A stretch of 64,000 nucleotides of DNA from JBFHRE01 sp041746105 (GTDB lineage: Bacteria > Actinomycetota > Acidimicrobiia > Spongiisociales > ZC4RG35): NCBI GenBank assembly GCA_041746105.1, contig JBGTHP010000047.1, positions 1 through 64,000 of the forward strand. Direction: 5' to 3'. Position numbers and translations under genes: made by a program. Shown one piece after another: positions 26,064 to 35,434 of this stretch. The first letter of the stretch is position 1. Each line of letters begins with the position of its first letter. The notes beneath the pieces were generated by a model, which searched no databases, was not told the origin of the DNA, and saw only the letters and a list, made by a program, of their open reading frames with translations.

Positions 26064-27515
26064 ATGGACCCGATACCCGACCCTGCTCTCATCTGGCTGG
26101 TCGGGCCTTCCGGCTCCGGAAAATCGACGTGGGCTGCCAAGCACTACCGAAACCAAGAGGTCGTGTCTTCTGATGAACTGCGCAGCCGGGTGGGTTCCGG
26201 CGAGGGGGACCTGGCGGCAAGTGGTGCTGCCTTCGACGTTCTCGAAAGAATTGCAGTCTCACGGCTGAGCCGAGGGATGACGGCGGTAGTAGACACGCTC
26301 GGCACAGACGAGGCGTTGCGTGACCGACTGGCGGTGGCGGCGGTCGGCGCCGGACTCGAACGAGTCGCAGTGGTCTTCGAGTCCGACCTGGATGTCTCCC
26401 GGACCAGGAACCAACAAAAGAACCGCCCGCTCTCGGTTGCTGTCTTGCGTGCTCAGATCGAACGTCATGAGTCCACCGTTGAGATCCTCACGGCAACCGG
26501 TTGGCGAATCTTGAAGATCAAAAAAGCAGACTCGTCTCCTCCTGGTGCTCCGAGTGGCGACATCGAAAGAGTGCCGCCAAGAGGCCGGAAACTCAAGTTC
26601 TTCCTCCACATTGCGCGGTTCGAGCAGAACGCCTCCGATGGGGGACGAGTTCTCATGGAACAAGCGACTGCCGCGGCGGAAGCAGGGTTCAGTGGGATCA
26701 GTTTGATGGATCACCTGATCCAGATCCCCCAGGTCGGTAGGCCATGGGATCCGATCCTGGATCCGCTCGTGGCTTTGAGCAAGATCACGGCTATTGCCCC
26801 CGGCCTCGAGGTCGGGGCTCTGGTTTCTCCCGTGACCTTTCGCAGTCCTCCCGTTCTCGCCAAGGCGTTGGCGACCCTCGACGTATTGAGCGGTGGCAAA
26901 ACCTTTTGTGGGCTCGGCGCCGGTTGGTACACGAAAGAACACGCCGGTCTCGGCTTGAACTTCCCCAAAGCCGGACTGCGCATCGATCTGCTCGAGGAGA
27001 CGGTTGGGGCTTTGCGGGCGTTGTGGGGACCCGGTTCGAAGCCGTTTCAGGGAGACATCGTCGACATCCCCGACACCACCAGCTATCCCCGCCCCGTCCA
27101 TGGCACCATCCCGATCTTGATTGGAGGAGGCGGCGAACGGCGAACCCTTCCGCTGGTGGCACGTCTCGCCGATCGCTGGAATCTGCCTGGCGGCTTCGGC
27201 CTCCTGCCGGGCAAACTCGACCGGCTGAGACAGCTATGTACAGAGATCGGTCGCGATCCCGACGAGATCGAGGTGTCGATTCTCGACCCGGTTCTGGTCG
27301 GGTCGGATCGAGCCGAGGTGGCAGAACTGGTCGAGCGCCACCGGGGCAGGGCCGACGCCGTCGACTTCTCCGCCAGGGTGAACGCCGGAATCGTGGAACA
27401 GCATGCCGAGCGTTACCAGGGGATGGCCGCAGCAGGGGTTGACACCGTTTTTGTCACGCTTGTCGACGGCGACCCAGCCTCGATTCGAAAATGGTCGGCC
27501 ATCATCGCCGGGTGA
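26064..27515 (+). CDS. P-loop kinase fused to luciferase-like (F420/FMN) oxidoreductase
   Basis: This ~483-residue fusion has an N-terminal AAA_33/polynucleotide-kinase-type P-loop domain at about 10-150: Walker A GPSGSGKSTWA, SSDELR, and VVDTLGT. It is joined by a Ser/Pro-rich link to a luciferase-like monooxygenase domain at about 175-480 (FLHIARFEQNA, GLGAGWYTKEHAGLGL, IPILIGGGGERRT). The reading is continuous with no sign of a shift. The P-loop half may phosphorylate a small molecule or nucleic acid; the other half is a flavin/F420-type oxidoreductase. A GTG two codons before the ATG is an alternative start. It is 9 bp after the acyl-CoA synthetase. Confidence 0.8.
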   Translation: MDPIPDPALIWLVGPSGSGKSTWAAKHYRNQEVVSSDELRSRVGSGEGDLAASGAAFDVLERIAVSRLSRGMTAVVDTLGTDEALRDRLAVAAVGAGLERVAVVFESDLDVSRTRNQQKNRPLSVAVLRAQIERHESTVEILTATGWRILKIKKADSSPPGAPSGDIERVPPRGRKLKFFLHIARFEQNASDGGRVLMEQATAAAEAGFSGISLMDHLIQIPQVGRPWDPILDPLVALSKITAIAPGLEVGALVSPVTFRSPPVLAKALATLDVLSGGKTFCGLGAGWYTKEHAGLGLNFPKAGLRIDLLEETVGALRALWGPGSKPFQGDIVDIPDTTSYPRPVHGTIPILIGGGGERRTLPLVARLADRWNLPGGFGLLPGKLDRLRQLCTEIGRDPDEIEVSILDPVLVGSDRAEVAELVERHRGRADAVDFSARVNAGIVEQHAERYQGMAAAGVDTVFVTLVDGDPASIRKWSAIIAG

Positions 27516-28304
27516 TCAAGACTTGGGAGCAATCCCGCATTCCTCCAGCCACTTGGCAGTGGCGGCAGCCGGATCCTTCATCACCTCGACCAAGGCTTCG
27601 AACCCGGGAATGCCGGCGAAAAGCTCGAGGTCGAAACCTTCGAGGCCCTCTGCCAGAGGGCCATAATCCTCGGCTTCGGAACCTCCACTGGCCAGCTCCC
27701 AGACTGCGAGTTGGAGACCGATGTCGCCCATCATCTGGCCATCGAACTGGGCGTCGAGATCTTTTTCGCAGATGCACTCCGCGAACGCCCGCAACTCGTC
27801 CGGGGCAAAAGTGCCGATGCTGTACGCCGCACCTTCGCTGGCGGCCGCCAGGTCGCCATCGATGCACATCACATACGGCGTCAGGCTGACCGACTCGCCC
27901 AAGCCGAGCCGGGAGCTTGCGGCTTGCACCACCATCATGCGCTGTTCTTCCACCCCAGGGGCAGGCTCGAACACCAATCCGCAAGGGATGATTACTTCGA
28001 CCTCCCCGGTTCCGGTGTTGGTCACTTGGACCTGGAAAATCCGACCGGAAACGCCGCCTTCAGGAGAGGTTGTCGCAACCTCGAGATCACCCGCACCGAT
28101 CAGACCGGCAATGTCCCCTCCGGCCGTCGGTGCGTCGGTCGTAGCGGAAGCAGCAGTTGTTGGTGGGGCAGCGCCGGTGGTCTTAGCCACAGAACCGGTG
28201 GTCGCGGGAACCTCGGTTACCTCGGTGGTATCGCCCGATCCTCCACCGCCACACCCGGCAAGCACCACCAAAACCAACACGCCGATCAAGCGTCGCCGCA
28301 TCAT
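27516..28304 (-). CDS. Lipoprotein of unknown function with Thr/Ala-rich linker
   Basis: This ~262-residue protein starts with a short basic, hydrophobic signal and a lipobox LAGC. A long Thr/Ala/Pro linker (about residues 25-70) is followed by a folded domain with several Cys (CICEKD, ECGIAPKS). The linker fits spanning the cell wall. I do not recognise the folded part. An AAGGAG site suits the second ATG (28301), so that may be the true start. It converges on the fusion gene with no gap. Confidence 0.7.
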   Translation of the reverse strand: MMRRRLIGVLVLVVLAGCGGGGSGDTTEVTEVPATTGSVAKTTGAAPPTTAASATTDAPTAGGDIAGLIGAGDLEVATTSPEGGVSGRIFQVQVTNTGTGEVEVIIPCGLVFEPAPGVEEQRMMVVQAASSRLGLGESVSLTPYVMCIDGDLAAASEGAAYSIGTFAPDELRAFAECICEKDLDAQFDGQMMGDIGLQLAVWELASGGSEAEDYGPLAEGLEGFDLELFAGIPGFEALVEVMKDPAAATAKWLEECGIAPKS

Positions 28305-28402
28305 CCACTCCTTGTTTTTTTGGCACGCTAACCACAGGACTTCGCAGAGTTGTGCATGGTGGAGCCCATTTCATCCAGATCTACCTCGGCGATAATGGGC
28401 TG

Positions 28403-29254
28403 ATGGAGAGAATCATCGATCTCAGCAGAGAACGTACCGACGTTTTCGAGGCCGCCAACGTTTTAGGCCAGAAGGTCTACCTGGAGGCGGGTGCCGACCT
28501 GAGGCCGGAAAATGCGGTCGGAGTGTCTCCGATGGAGTTGATGCTCGCCGCTTTGGCGGGCTGCTCCGCTGCCACTCTGGAGGAGGTGATCACGAAGATG
28601 CGTCATAGGCTGCTGTGGATGCGCCTGGCCGTGGATGCTGAACGCGCCAATCGGGTACCCCGGATCTGGACTGAGATTGTGCTCAATTATGTGATCCGGA
28701 CCGACCTCCCTCGCTCCCGGCTTTCGAGAGCGGTGGACGTCGCGGAACGCACGTGCTCTGCGATGGCGATGATCGCCAGTTCGGCGACAATTTCTCATCG
28801 GGTCGTATCGGTCGAACCGGTCGACCCCGAGACCACCCGGCCGTTACGCCAACGCCTGCTGAGGCCCCATCAGAGCATCGAAGAACTGGTCGTTGCCGGA
28901 GAATCGGATCCGGGCGCGGTCTGGTTTGCCGCTTTCGAGGGCGACGAAGTCGTCGGCACCGCCGGCGTGATCCCAGAACCGAGCCCTTCTGGTGAGACAG
29001 GGATGGTTTTGAGGGCGATGGCCACCTCTGAGAAAGCGCGAGGTCTGGGGGTTGGCGCAGCTCTTGTGGATGCGGCAAAGACAACGGTGTTGGACAACGG
29101 ATTGAACCTTCTCTGGTGTCGGGCGAGGACTCCCGCCGAGGATTTTTATTCGCACCATGGTTTTGAGACCATCTCGCAGACCTATGAGCAGCCGGGCACC
29201 GGTCCCCACGTCACAATGGAATGGCGCCAGCTTGTCACACCAGATTCGGCGTGA
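28403..29254 (+). CDS. OsmC-like and GNAT acetyltransferase fusion
   Basis: This 283-residue protein has an OsmC/Ohr-type N-terminal half: GVSPMELMLAALAGCSAATL carries the first redox Cys, and ERTCSAMAMI carries the second. It also has a GNAT half with the acetyl-CoA loop EKARGLGVGAALVDAA and FYSHHGFETI. The ATG at 28403 gives the natural OsmC start; the frame before it is a leader. OsmC proteins reduce organic hydroperoxides with the Cys pair, while GNAT acetylates an amine. The fusion is continuous. The combined role is not known. Confidence 0.85.
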   Translation: MERIIDLSRERTDVFEAANVLGQKVYLEAGADLRPENAVGVSPMELMLAALAGCSAATLEEVITKMRHRLLWMRLAVDAERANRVPRIWTEIVLNYVIRTDLPRSRLSRAVDVAERTCSAMAMIASSATISHRVVSVEPVDPETTRPLRQRLLRPHQSIEELVVAGESDPGAVWFAAFEGDEVVGTAGVIPEPSPSGETGMVLRAMATSEKARGLGVGAALVDAAKTTVLDNGLNLLWCRARTPAEDFYSHHGFETISQTYEQPGTGPHVTMEWRQLVTPDSA

Positions 29255-29371
29255 GATGACAGATTCAGGTCGGGTTCGCCGATGCTTTTGTGAGTCAAAC
29301 CGCGGTCGCCAAGCCGTCGCGAATCACGACTTCTCCTTCGACATAGGCGGCCACATGTCCGACTAAAGCTC

Positions 29372-30190
29372 TCATCTGCTCGACTCCGCCGCCTGCGCTG
29401 TGGAGTGGCGATTGAGAACCGCGGCGCCGGACAAGGCAACAGCCACCAAGAATGGACTGAGTACGACGATCCCGTCGCCACCCGCCAAAACGACCGCAAC
29501 CAGGGACAAAGTCGCGGTTAGACGGCGACCTACCTCGATTCTGCGGGGGTCGAGTGTGCCTGTGCCGGTGTCGACCGAGGAGCGCACCGCTCCGACTGGG
29601 AGAAGGCCCGATGCGATCGCCGCGACTAGGACCGTCCAACCGAACAGCGTTGGACTCGACCAACTCGGCGCGCCGGCCATGAAGAAACCAAGCAGGATCG
29701 AGCTGATAACAATTCCCGAGCCCCACCAGATCTGGCGGCGCGGTGCAGGATTGCTCAGGAAAACGTCAAGTATCACGGCGGCGCCGAAGCAGATTGCCGA
29801 AACCGCGGACAGCCCGGCCCAGGCGGCGATCAGACAGATCGGAAGGTGGAATGCCAGATCGATCGATTTTGGTGGAAGGCCCGTTGATCTCGTCAACATT
29901 CTCACCGAAACAGCGAGCAAATAAACCGCGATCAAGCTGGGCCGCCCCAGATTCCATACCGCCAGAGGCGCCAGCACGGCGGCCACACCGGCCGCGGCCG
30001 GATGGTCGGGGTCCAGTTCGCGCCCGGCAACCCAGGCCAGAAAAGACGCTCCACCCAACGCGATCGCCTCTCCCCAGCCGCCACCGAAGAAGAGACCGAT
30101 GGCGCCCGACACGGCCGCCGCCGCGATTGCGAATCGGTTCGACCACACCCGCAGGTCGATGGTTCGTCCGAGGTTGGTCATCTGCTCCAC
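29372..30190 (-). CDS. Multi-pass membrane protein of unknown function
   Basis: This 272-residue protein has about seven or eight hydrophobic segments rich in Ala, Gly and Leu and few charged loops (one Arg-rich loop at about residue 150). I recognise no transporter signature. It follows the DUF5522 gene by about 37 bp on the same strand, so the two could form one unit with the nitrobindin. Cell-envelope function is the only safe inference. Confidence 0.6.
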   Translation of the reverse strand: MEQMTNLGRTIDLRVWSNRFAIAAAAVSGAIGLFFGGGWGEAIALGGASFLAWVAGRELDPDHPAAAGVAAVLAPLAVWNLGRPSLIAVYLLAVSVRMLTRSTGLPPKSIDLAFHLPICLIAAWAGLSAVSAICFGAAVILDVFLSNPAPRRQIWWGSGIVISSILLGFFMAGAPSWSSPTLFGWTVLVAAIASGLLPVGAVRSSVDTGTGTLDPRRIEVGRRLTATLSLVAVVLAGGDGIVVLSPFLVAVALSGAAVLNRHSTAQAAESSR

Positions 30191-30227
30191 CAGGGCAAGC
30201 TATCTCCGGCCTGGTGCAACCGGTAAC

Positions 30228-30458
30228 TCAGCGTTCGAGGTATGGGCAGTGGCGGCAACCCGTTTCGCAGCAACTCTCCCGGTCCCACAAATACTGGGCC
30301 GTGAATACGAACAACCCGGTTGCAGGGTCGGCATAACCAGGCTCGTGTGAATCCATGGCTGCACGATGTGCCGCCACGACCTGTTGGTAGTCGGGACTTC
30401 TCCGGTCTAGGCGCGTTGGCGCCGGATCCCGCCGGTCCGCAGGTAACCCGCTGGTCAC
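30228..30458 (-). CDS. DUF5522 family small Cys-rich protein
   Basis: This 76-residue protein ends in SCCETGCRHCPYLER. The pattern CC-x3-C-x2-C-P-Y with FTAQYLWDR just before it is the hallmark of DUF5522, a short family of unknown function; the Cys cluster suggests metal binding. Its ATG overlaps the stop of the nitrobindin gene (ATGA), so it is translationally coupled. The long N-terminal lead may be shorter if an internal start is used. Confidence 0.8.
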   Translation of the reverse strand: MTSGLPADRRDPAPTRLDRRSPDYQQVVAAHRAAMDSHEPGYADPATGLFVFTAQYLWDRESCCETGCRHCPYLER

Positions 30459-30922
30459 TGTCGTCGCAGGGTGGCCTCGAGGTGCGGCTGCAATGGTTGA
30501 CCGACCGCCGACATAGCCAGGCGATAGAACAAGATGTCGTCTTCTACCTCGATATGGCGTTCGACGTCGCTCACATTGACCGCGTTCGGAGTGAGGGCCA
30601 CGGTCGCGGTGCGAAGGTGAACATGCCCACCACTGACAGACCCCGTGTGTACTTCAACGATCCCGGTCGGCTGCGCCAGCGCGACCTCCAGTCGGCCCGG
30701 CCCCGCCGGGCGGAAATACCCCGTTTCCGAATGAAGCATCTCCTCTGTTCCGGCGCGTTTTGTCTTCTGCGAATAGATGATCACCGGCTTGGGGCCGACT
30801 GGGGCGAACGTGACCTCTTCTTCGTATTCGAATGACTCGATTGTTGGGTAGTGACCGAAGCCATGTCCTTTCCACGACCCGATCAAAAAGTCCAATTCAT
30901 CTAGATCTGGGTGTCTTTGCAT
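30455..30922 (-). CDS. Nitrobindin-like heme-binding beta-barrel (peroxynitrite isomerase family)
   Basis: This 155-residue protein matches nitrobindin/DUF1794: LDFLIGSWKGHGFGHYPTI near the start, FEYEEEVTF after it, and a C-terminal SAVGQPLQPHLEATLRR. The C-terminal His (about residue 147) matches the position of the proximal heme ligand. Members bind ferric heme and isomerise peroxynitrite to nitrate in the cytoplasm. The length is right. It is the first gene of a minus-strand unit with DUF5522. Confidence 0.9.
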   Translation of the reverse strand: MQRHPDLDELDFLIGSWKGHGFGHYPTIESFEYEEEVTFAPVGPKPVIIYSQKTKRAGTEEMLHSETGYFRPAGPGRLEVALAQPTGIVEVHTGSVSGGHVHLRTATVALTPNAVNVSDVERHIEVEDDILFYRLAMSAVGQPLQPHLEATLRRQ

Positions 30923-30975
30923 TGGCTGAGCCTATTCGACTTCGAATTGCGTATCGGGACCTAGGCTGAGGCGCC

Positions 30976-33042
30976 GTGTTAGCCAATTGGTCAAAATTCC
31001 CTGGCAAAACCCTTGACTTCATGAGGTCGGCCGACACCGGCGGGTTCCTCGGCGTGGCCATGCTCATAGGTGTTGCCGTGGGAGTGGGGGCCGCCGCTCT
31101 CGTCTACACACTCGAGGCCGTCGAATGGCTGAGGCGCGAACTGGTCGGTTCAGGTTCGGGGCTTTCTTCATGGGGCCTTCTTTTCACGATTCCGATCGGG
31201 ATCTTGCTGGCGTGGTGGATTGCCAGGCGGTGGGCGCCAGAAGTCGCAGGGGACGGTGTTCCCGAAGTGGCCGCAGCCCTGGCGGTACACGGCGGTTATC
31301 TGTCCACTCGGTCGGTACCGCTGAAGATCATTGCAACCAGCCTCACCCTGGGCGGCGGCGGTTCGGCTGGAAGGGAGGGTCCGATCGTCCAGATCGGAGG
31401 AGCAATCGGATCATCGATTGCCCGGCACACGGGGTTGGGGGAGGACAAGGTGACGAGTCTCCTGGCTGCGGGCGCGGCCGCCGGGATCGGGGCGTCTTTC
31501 AACGCGCCGATTGCCGGCATGTTGTTCGCCCTCGAAGTGATCCTCGGCAGTTTTGCGGTTAAACACATGTCGGCGGTGGTTCTCGCCTCGGTGGCCGCGG
31601 CTGTGACCCTGCGTTCCCTGGTGTCCGGGGAGGAGATTCTGGAGGGGGCTCCTTATTCGCTCGAGGACCCTCGGGAGCTGATCCTGTACGCCGGTCTCGC
31701 CGTGGTTGCGGTGGTGGCCGCATACCTCTTTTTGAGGCTCCTCGATCTTTCTGAGAGGTTTGGCCGCGATCGGGTGAAGGTGCCTTGGCTGCGGCCGATC
31801 GGGTTCGGTCTCGGAGTGGCGGCGCTGGCCATGTGGGAACCTCGGCTGATCGGTACCGGTCAGAAGTTTGTTTCGGAACTGCTGACGCTCCAGGACATTG
31901 GAGAGCAGTTCGGAGTAGACCTGCTGGCCGTCCGCATTCTGCTGTTGCTGGCCCTCGGAAAGATCATCGCGACCTCGTTCACGATGGCGGCGGGTGGGTC
32001 AGGTGGAGCGTTTCTCCCATCGCTGTTCATCGGAGCGACCCTGGGGGCAGGCTACGCCCAGTTTTTGTCGGAGTTCTGGACCATTTCTCCAATCAGCCCC
32101 GGTGCTTATGCCGTCGTGGGTATGGCGACCGTTTTTGCGGCGGTGGCGCGAGCGCCCTTGACGGCGATTCTGATCGTATTCGAAGTGACCGGAGCCAGGG
32201 ATTACGGGCTGATCCTCCCCCTGATGCTGTCGGCAACATTCGCCAGTTTTGTGGCGGACAGGGTCCACCCAGAAAGCGTCTACACGATGGCTTTGGTGCG
32301 GCGGGGTATCAAGCGTGTCAGAGCTTCGGAGGTGGACATCCTGGACACAGTGAACGTCGGCGAGGTGATGTTCCAGATGGATCTCGAATTCGCCCCGGAG
32401 ATGGAGATCGCAGAAGCTGGGCGCATCATGACGGAGCGCCGATTCCACGGGGTCCCCGTCACCCGCGGTGGAGAATTGGTGGGCGTGATCACGATCACGG
32501 ATGTTCTGAAGGCCGGAGCGGGTACACGCGTCGATGACGCCATGAGCAAAAGACCCATCACGGTTACCCCAACCACGCCCGTGTCGGAGGCCCTGGCCAG
32601 GATGGCGTCGCTGGGTATTGGGCGGATGCCGGTTGTGTCCAATGACGACCCGCGCCATCTCGTTGGGATGTTCCGACGAGATGAAGCCGTGACCGCCTAT
32701 CACCGGGCGCTGGGCGTGACGACGGACCAGGCGCTGGCGCGGGAGCGGCTGCGTCAGAGAACCGATTCCTCGGCGCACTTTTATGACTTTCGGGTGCCAC
32801 CGGGCTCGGTCGCCGAGAGCAAACACGTCAAAGAGATCCCATGGCCTCCAGGCTCCACCATCGTCTCCGTGCGCCGCAACACCGAAGTCATCGTCCCCCA
32901 GGGATCGACCATCCTCGAGCGTGATGACGTCGTGACTGCGTTCGGCACCACCGAATCCCGGATTGCCGTGATCGAAATGCTCAACGCCGGCGCCGATGAA
33001 CCCACCGCCGAAATCACCATCGAAGACATCGCAGACATCTGA
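30976..33042 (+). CDS. ClC-type chloride channel/antiporter with CBS and TrkA-C domains
   Basis: This 688-residue protein has a ClC core of about ten or more helices (residues 25-430) with the filter blocks GGSAGREGPIVQIG and GGSGGAFLPSLF. It is followed by a CBS pair (about 450-580; MTERRFHGVPVTRGG, LARMASLGIGRMPVV) and a C-terminal TrkA-C-like domain (about 600-670; EIPWPPGSTIVSVRR). CBS domains sense nucleotides and TrkA-C domains sense ligands, so ion flux is probably gated from the cytoplasm. The start is a GTG at 30976. It converges on the dehydratase gene. Confidence 0.9.
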   Translation: MLANWSKFPGKTLDFMRSADTGGFLGVAMLIGVAVGVGAAALVYTLEAVEWLRRELVGSGSGLSSWGLLFTIPIGILLAWWIARRWAPEVAGDGVPEVAAALAVHGGYLSTRSVPLKIIATSLTLGGGGSAGREGPIVQIGGAIGSSIARHTGLGEDKVTSLLAAGAAAGIGASFNAPIAGMLFALEVILGSFAVKHMSAVVLASVAAAVTLRSLVSGEEILEGAPYSLEDPRELILYAGLAVVAVVAAYLFLRLLDLSERFGRDRVKVPWLRPIGFGLGVAALAMWEPRLIGTGQKFVSELLTLQDIGEQFGVDLLAVRILLLLALGKIIATSFTMAAGGSGGAFLPSLFIGATLGAGYAQFLSEFWTISPISPGAYAVVGMATVFAAVARAPLTAILIVFEVTGARDYGLILPLMLSATFASFVADRVHPESVYTMALVRRGIKRVRASEVDILDTVNVGEVMFQMDLEFAPEMEIAEAGRIMTERRFHGVPVTRGGELVGVITITDVLKAGAGTRVDDAMSKRPITVTPTTPVSEALARMASLGIGRMPVVSNDDPRHLVGMFRRDEAVTAYHRALGVTTDQALARERLRQRTDSSAHFYDFRVPPGSVAESKHVKEIPWPPGSTIVSVRRNTEVIVPQGSTILERDDVVTAFGTTESRIAVIEMLNAGADEPTAEITIEDIADI

Positions 33043-33091
33043 TCGTTCAGATTGAGGCGAGTTCGCGCCGGACGAACAACCACATGGTTTG

Positions 33092-34300
33092 TTAGATCTT
33101 CTCGTCCGACATCTCGAGATGAAGGAGCGTTCCGGTCCACGGGTTGGCGTCACAGACTGCCTCATTCAGCGAGACTCCGAGCCCGGGTTCGCCAGAAGGA
33201 ATGACATGTCCACGGTCCCATCTAATCGGCTGGTCGAGCAGTTCTGCGTGGAATCCGTCCCAGGTCTTGATCGACTCGAGGATGAGGAAATTTGGCAACG
33301 TGACGGCGAGCTGGATGTTGGCCGCGCCGACAATGGGGCCGCAATAACAGTGCGGAGCGATTTGTACGTGGCGGGTTTCTGCGATTGCCGCGATCTTCTT
33401 GGTTTCGAGGATGCCGCCTGACCGGCCCAGGTCGGGCTGGAGGATGGCGGCCGCCCCGGCGTCGATGACGCGGGCGAATTCATACTTGGTCGTCAGTCGT
33501 TCGCCGGTGGCGATCGGAATGGATGTCGATCTCGCCACCTGGGCCATGGCCTCAATCGAGTCCGGCGGGACCGGCTCCTCGAACCAAAGGGGGTCATAGC
33601 GTTCGATCGCCTTGGCGAGTCTGATCGCGCCTGCGGCCGTGAACTGCCCGTGGGTCCCGAACAGAATGTCGGCTTTTGTGCCAACGGCCTCTCGCACTGC
33701 TGCGACCATGGTCGTCGAGAGTTCGATGTCGGTGAGCCGTGGCTGGTGTCCGTCGTAGATCGTGTAGGGCCCTGCAGGATCGAACTTGACTGCGTCAAAA
33801 CCTTGCTCGATACATGCCAACGCTGCTTGGGCCGCTTGCGCCGGATCGTTGTAGACATTCCGCTCGTCATCGGTTTCGTTCGGATATACCGAACCGGTCT
33901 GCGGATACAGATATGTATAGGTGCGGAGCGTTTCGTTCACCCGGCCGCCGAGGAGGTTGTAGACGGGTTGACCCGCTTCCTTCCCGATGATGTCCCAGCA
34001 CGCCATCTCCAGGGCCGAGAAACACCCCATCAGCGCCGCGTCAGGGCGTTGGCTGAACCCGCTCGAGTAGGCCCGCCTAAAAAACGATTCGATGTCATGA
34101 GGGTCGCGCCCGACGAGATAGCGCTCTGCCAGGTCGTCGATCATTGTCGCGACGACGGATGGTCCGAAGGTTGCGTTGTAGGCCTCGCCGTATCCGGTCA
34201 CGCCGCCATCAGTAACGAGTTTCACGAAGATGAAGTAGCGTCCGCCGGCGTGGGGAGGCGGATTGGCCACCACCCAGGTTTTGTGGTCCGTGATCTTCAT
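33092..34300 (-). CDS. Enolase-superfamily dehydratase (mandelate racemase family)
   Basis: This 402-residue protein has an N-terminal capping domain and a modified TIM barrel. Conserved parts are the KFDPAGPY segment after strand 2, the FGTHGQF loop, EEPVPPD, TGERLTT and a late QIAPHCY that carries the general base His. This arrangement matches sugar-acid dehydratases such as the D-galactonate/D-mannonate type, but the substrate is not proven. It is followed, with a 17-bp gap upstream, by a zinc alcohol dehydrogenase, which suggests one sugar-acid pathway. Confidence 0.85.
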   Translation of the reverse strand: MKITDHKTWVVANPPPHAGGRYFIFVKLVTDGGVTGYGEAYNATFGPSVVATMIDDLAERYLVGRDPHDIESFFRRAYSSGFSQRPDAALMGCFSALEMACWDIIGKEAGQPVYNLLGGRVNETLRTYTYLYPQTGSVYPNETDDERNVYNDPAQAAQAALACIEQGFDAVKFDPAGPYTIYDGHQPRLTDIELSTTMVAAVREAVGTKADILFGTHGQFTAAGAIRLAKAIERYDPLWFEEPVPPDSIEAMAQVARSTSIPIATGERLTTKYEFARVIDAGAAAILQPDLGRSGGILETKKIAAIAETRHVQIAPHCYCGPIVGAANIQLAVTLPNFLILESIKTWDGFHAELLDQPIRWDRGHVIPSGEPGLGVSLNEAVCDANPWTGTLLHLEMSDEKI

Positions 34301-34317
34301 CGTTCGGAGATCCTTCT

Positions 34318-35406
34318 TTAGAACAACACCACGTTACGGAGAGCGTCGCCGCGTTTCACCGATTGGATGGCTTCGTTTATGTCTTCGAGGCGATAGCGAC
34401 CTGTTATCAGTTCGTCGAGTTGCAGAGCTCCATCGCGATAGAGATCGACCAGCATCGGGATGTCGCGGACGACCACGGCGTCTCCCATCTTCGAGCCGAG
34501 GATCCGCTGGCTCCACGATGCCAGCGTTGCCGGATCGTATTCGGCCTGCACTCCGGTGGCAGGCATCCCGACGATCACCGCGGTCCCGCCCTTGCCGATG
34601 AATGCAAAAGCCCCGTCTAGAGCGGGTTTGGCTCCCACGGTGACAAAAACGAAGTCGAGCCCGCGACCCCCGGTGAGGTCAGCGACGAATTCGGCGGCGC
34701 TGCCTGAGGCCGGGTCGAAGACGTGGGTGGCACCGAATCGTTTGGCTGCCTCCAACTTGGACGGTGAAAGATCGACGGCCACTATCGGATTGGCGCCCCG
34801 AATTGCCGCAGCTTGGACCGCATTGAGACCTACTCCGCCGCACCCGATGATGGCCACCCCTTGTCCGGAACCGACCTGAGCGGTGTTGGCAACGGCTCCG
34901 AACCCTGTGAGAACACCACACGCGAGCAGGGAGGCCACGTCGAAACCGAGGTCGGAGGGGACAGCCACCACCTGGCTCCGATGAACGAGGACCTTTTGTG
35001 CAAAAGCGCCGGTCCGCATCGATTGGACCAGCACCTCGCCATCGCCGGTGATGGGATTTGAGTTGTCGAGCGAGAACTGGGCGTCACACAAGACCTCGCG
35101 GCCTGCCAGGCATCGAGAGCACACTCCGCATGATCGGATCAACGTGACGGCCACGTGATCTCCCACAGAGACACCGTTGACCTCGGGGCCGACGGCTTCT
35201 ACGATCCCGGCGGCCTCGTGCCCGTATACGGCTGGGAGCCCGCCACCCCAATCTCCGTCGGCATACGAGATATCGGAGTGGCAAACCGCACAGGCCTTCA
35301 CGGCAACGAGAACCTCCTCACGGTGTGGTTCGGCCAGGTGGACTTGCTCTATTTGCAGCGGTTTCCCGAACTCGCGGCATACCGCCGCCAATATCGTGTG
35401 ACTCAT
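34318..35406 (-). CDS. Zinc-dependent alcohol dehydrogenase (MDR family)
   Basis: This 362-residue medium-chain dehydrogenase has catalytic zinc ligands Cys 42 and His 63 (YGHEAAG), a structural-zinc cluster CGVCSRC plus Cys 107, and the NAD site GCGGVGLNAVQ at about 188-198. Both metal sites are complete, so it is a full MDR enzyme rather than a zinc-free reductase. It oxidises or reduces an alcohol/aldehyde with NAD(P). It is upstream of the enolase-superfamily dehydratase and probably in one unit with it. Confidence 0.93.
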   Translation of the reverse strand: MSHTILAAVCREFGKPLQIEQVHLAEPHREEVLVAVKACAVCHSDISYADGDWGGGLPAVYGHEAAGIVEAVGPEVNGVSVGDHVAVTLIRSCGVCSRCLAGREVLCDAQFSLDNSNPITGDGEVLVQSMRTGAFAQKVLVHRSQVVAVPSDLGFDVASLLACGVLTGFGAVANTAQVGSGQGVAIIGCGGVGLNAVQAAAIRGANPIVAVDLSPSKLEAAKRFGATHVFDPASGSAAEFVADLTGGRGLDFVFVTVGAKPALDGAFAFIGKGGTAVIVGMPATGVQAEYDPATLASWSQRILGSKMGDAVVVRDIPMLVDLYRDGALQLDELITGRYRLEDINEAIQSVKRGDALRNVVLF

Positions 35407-35434
35407 CGGACGCCAATCTAGGGTCGCTAACTGC

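Noticed and set aside
29295..29371. A short minus-strand frame whose end (VAAYVEGEVVIRDG) looks like an amidohydrolase tail
   Set aside because: Only about 26 residues fit and there is no start, domain or neighbouring fragment. It is probably chance or too small a remnant to call.
33043..33091. Possible bidirectional terminator between the ClC gene and the dehydratase
   Set aside because: The AACAACC/GGTTTGTT pairing needs a bulge and there is no clear T-run, so support is weak.
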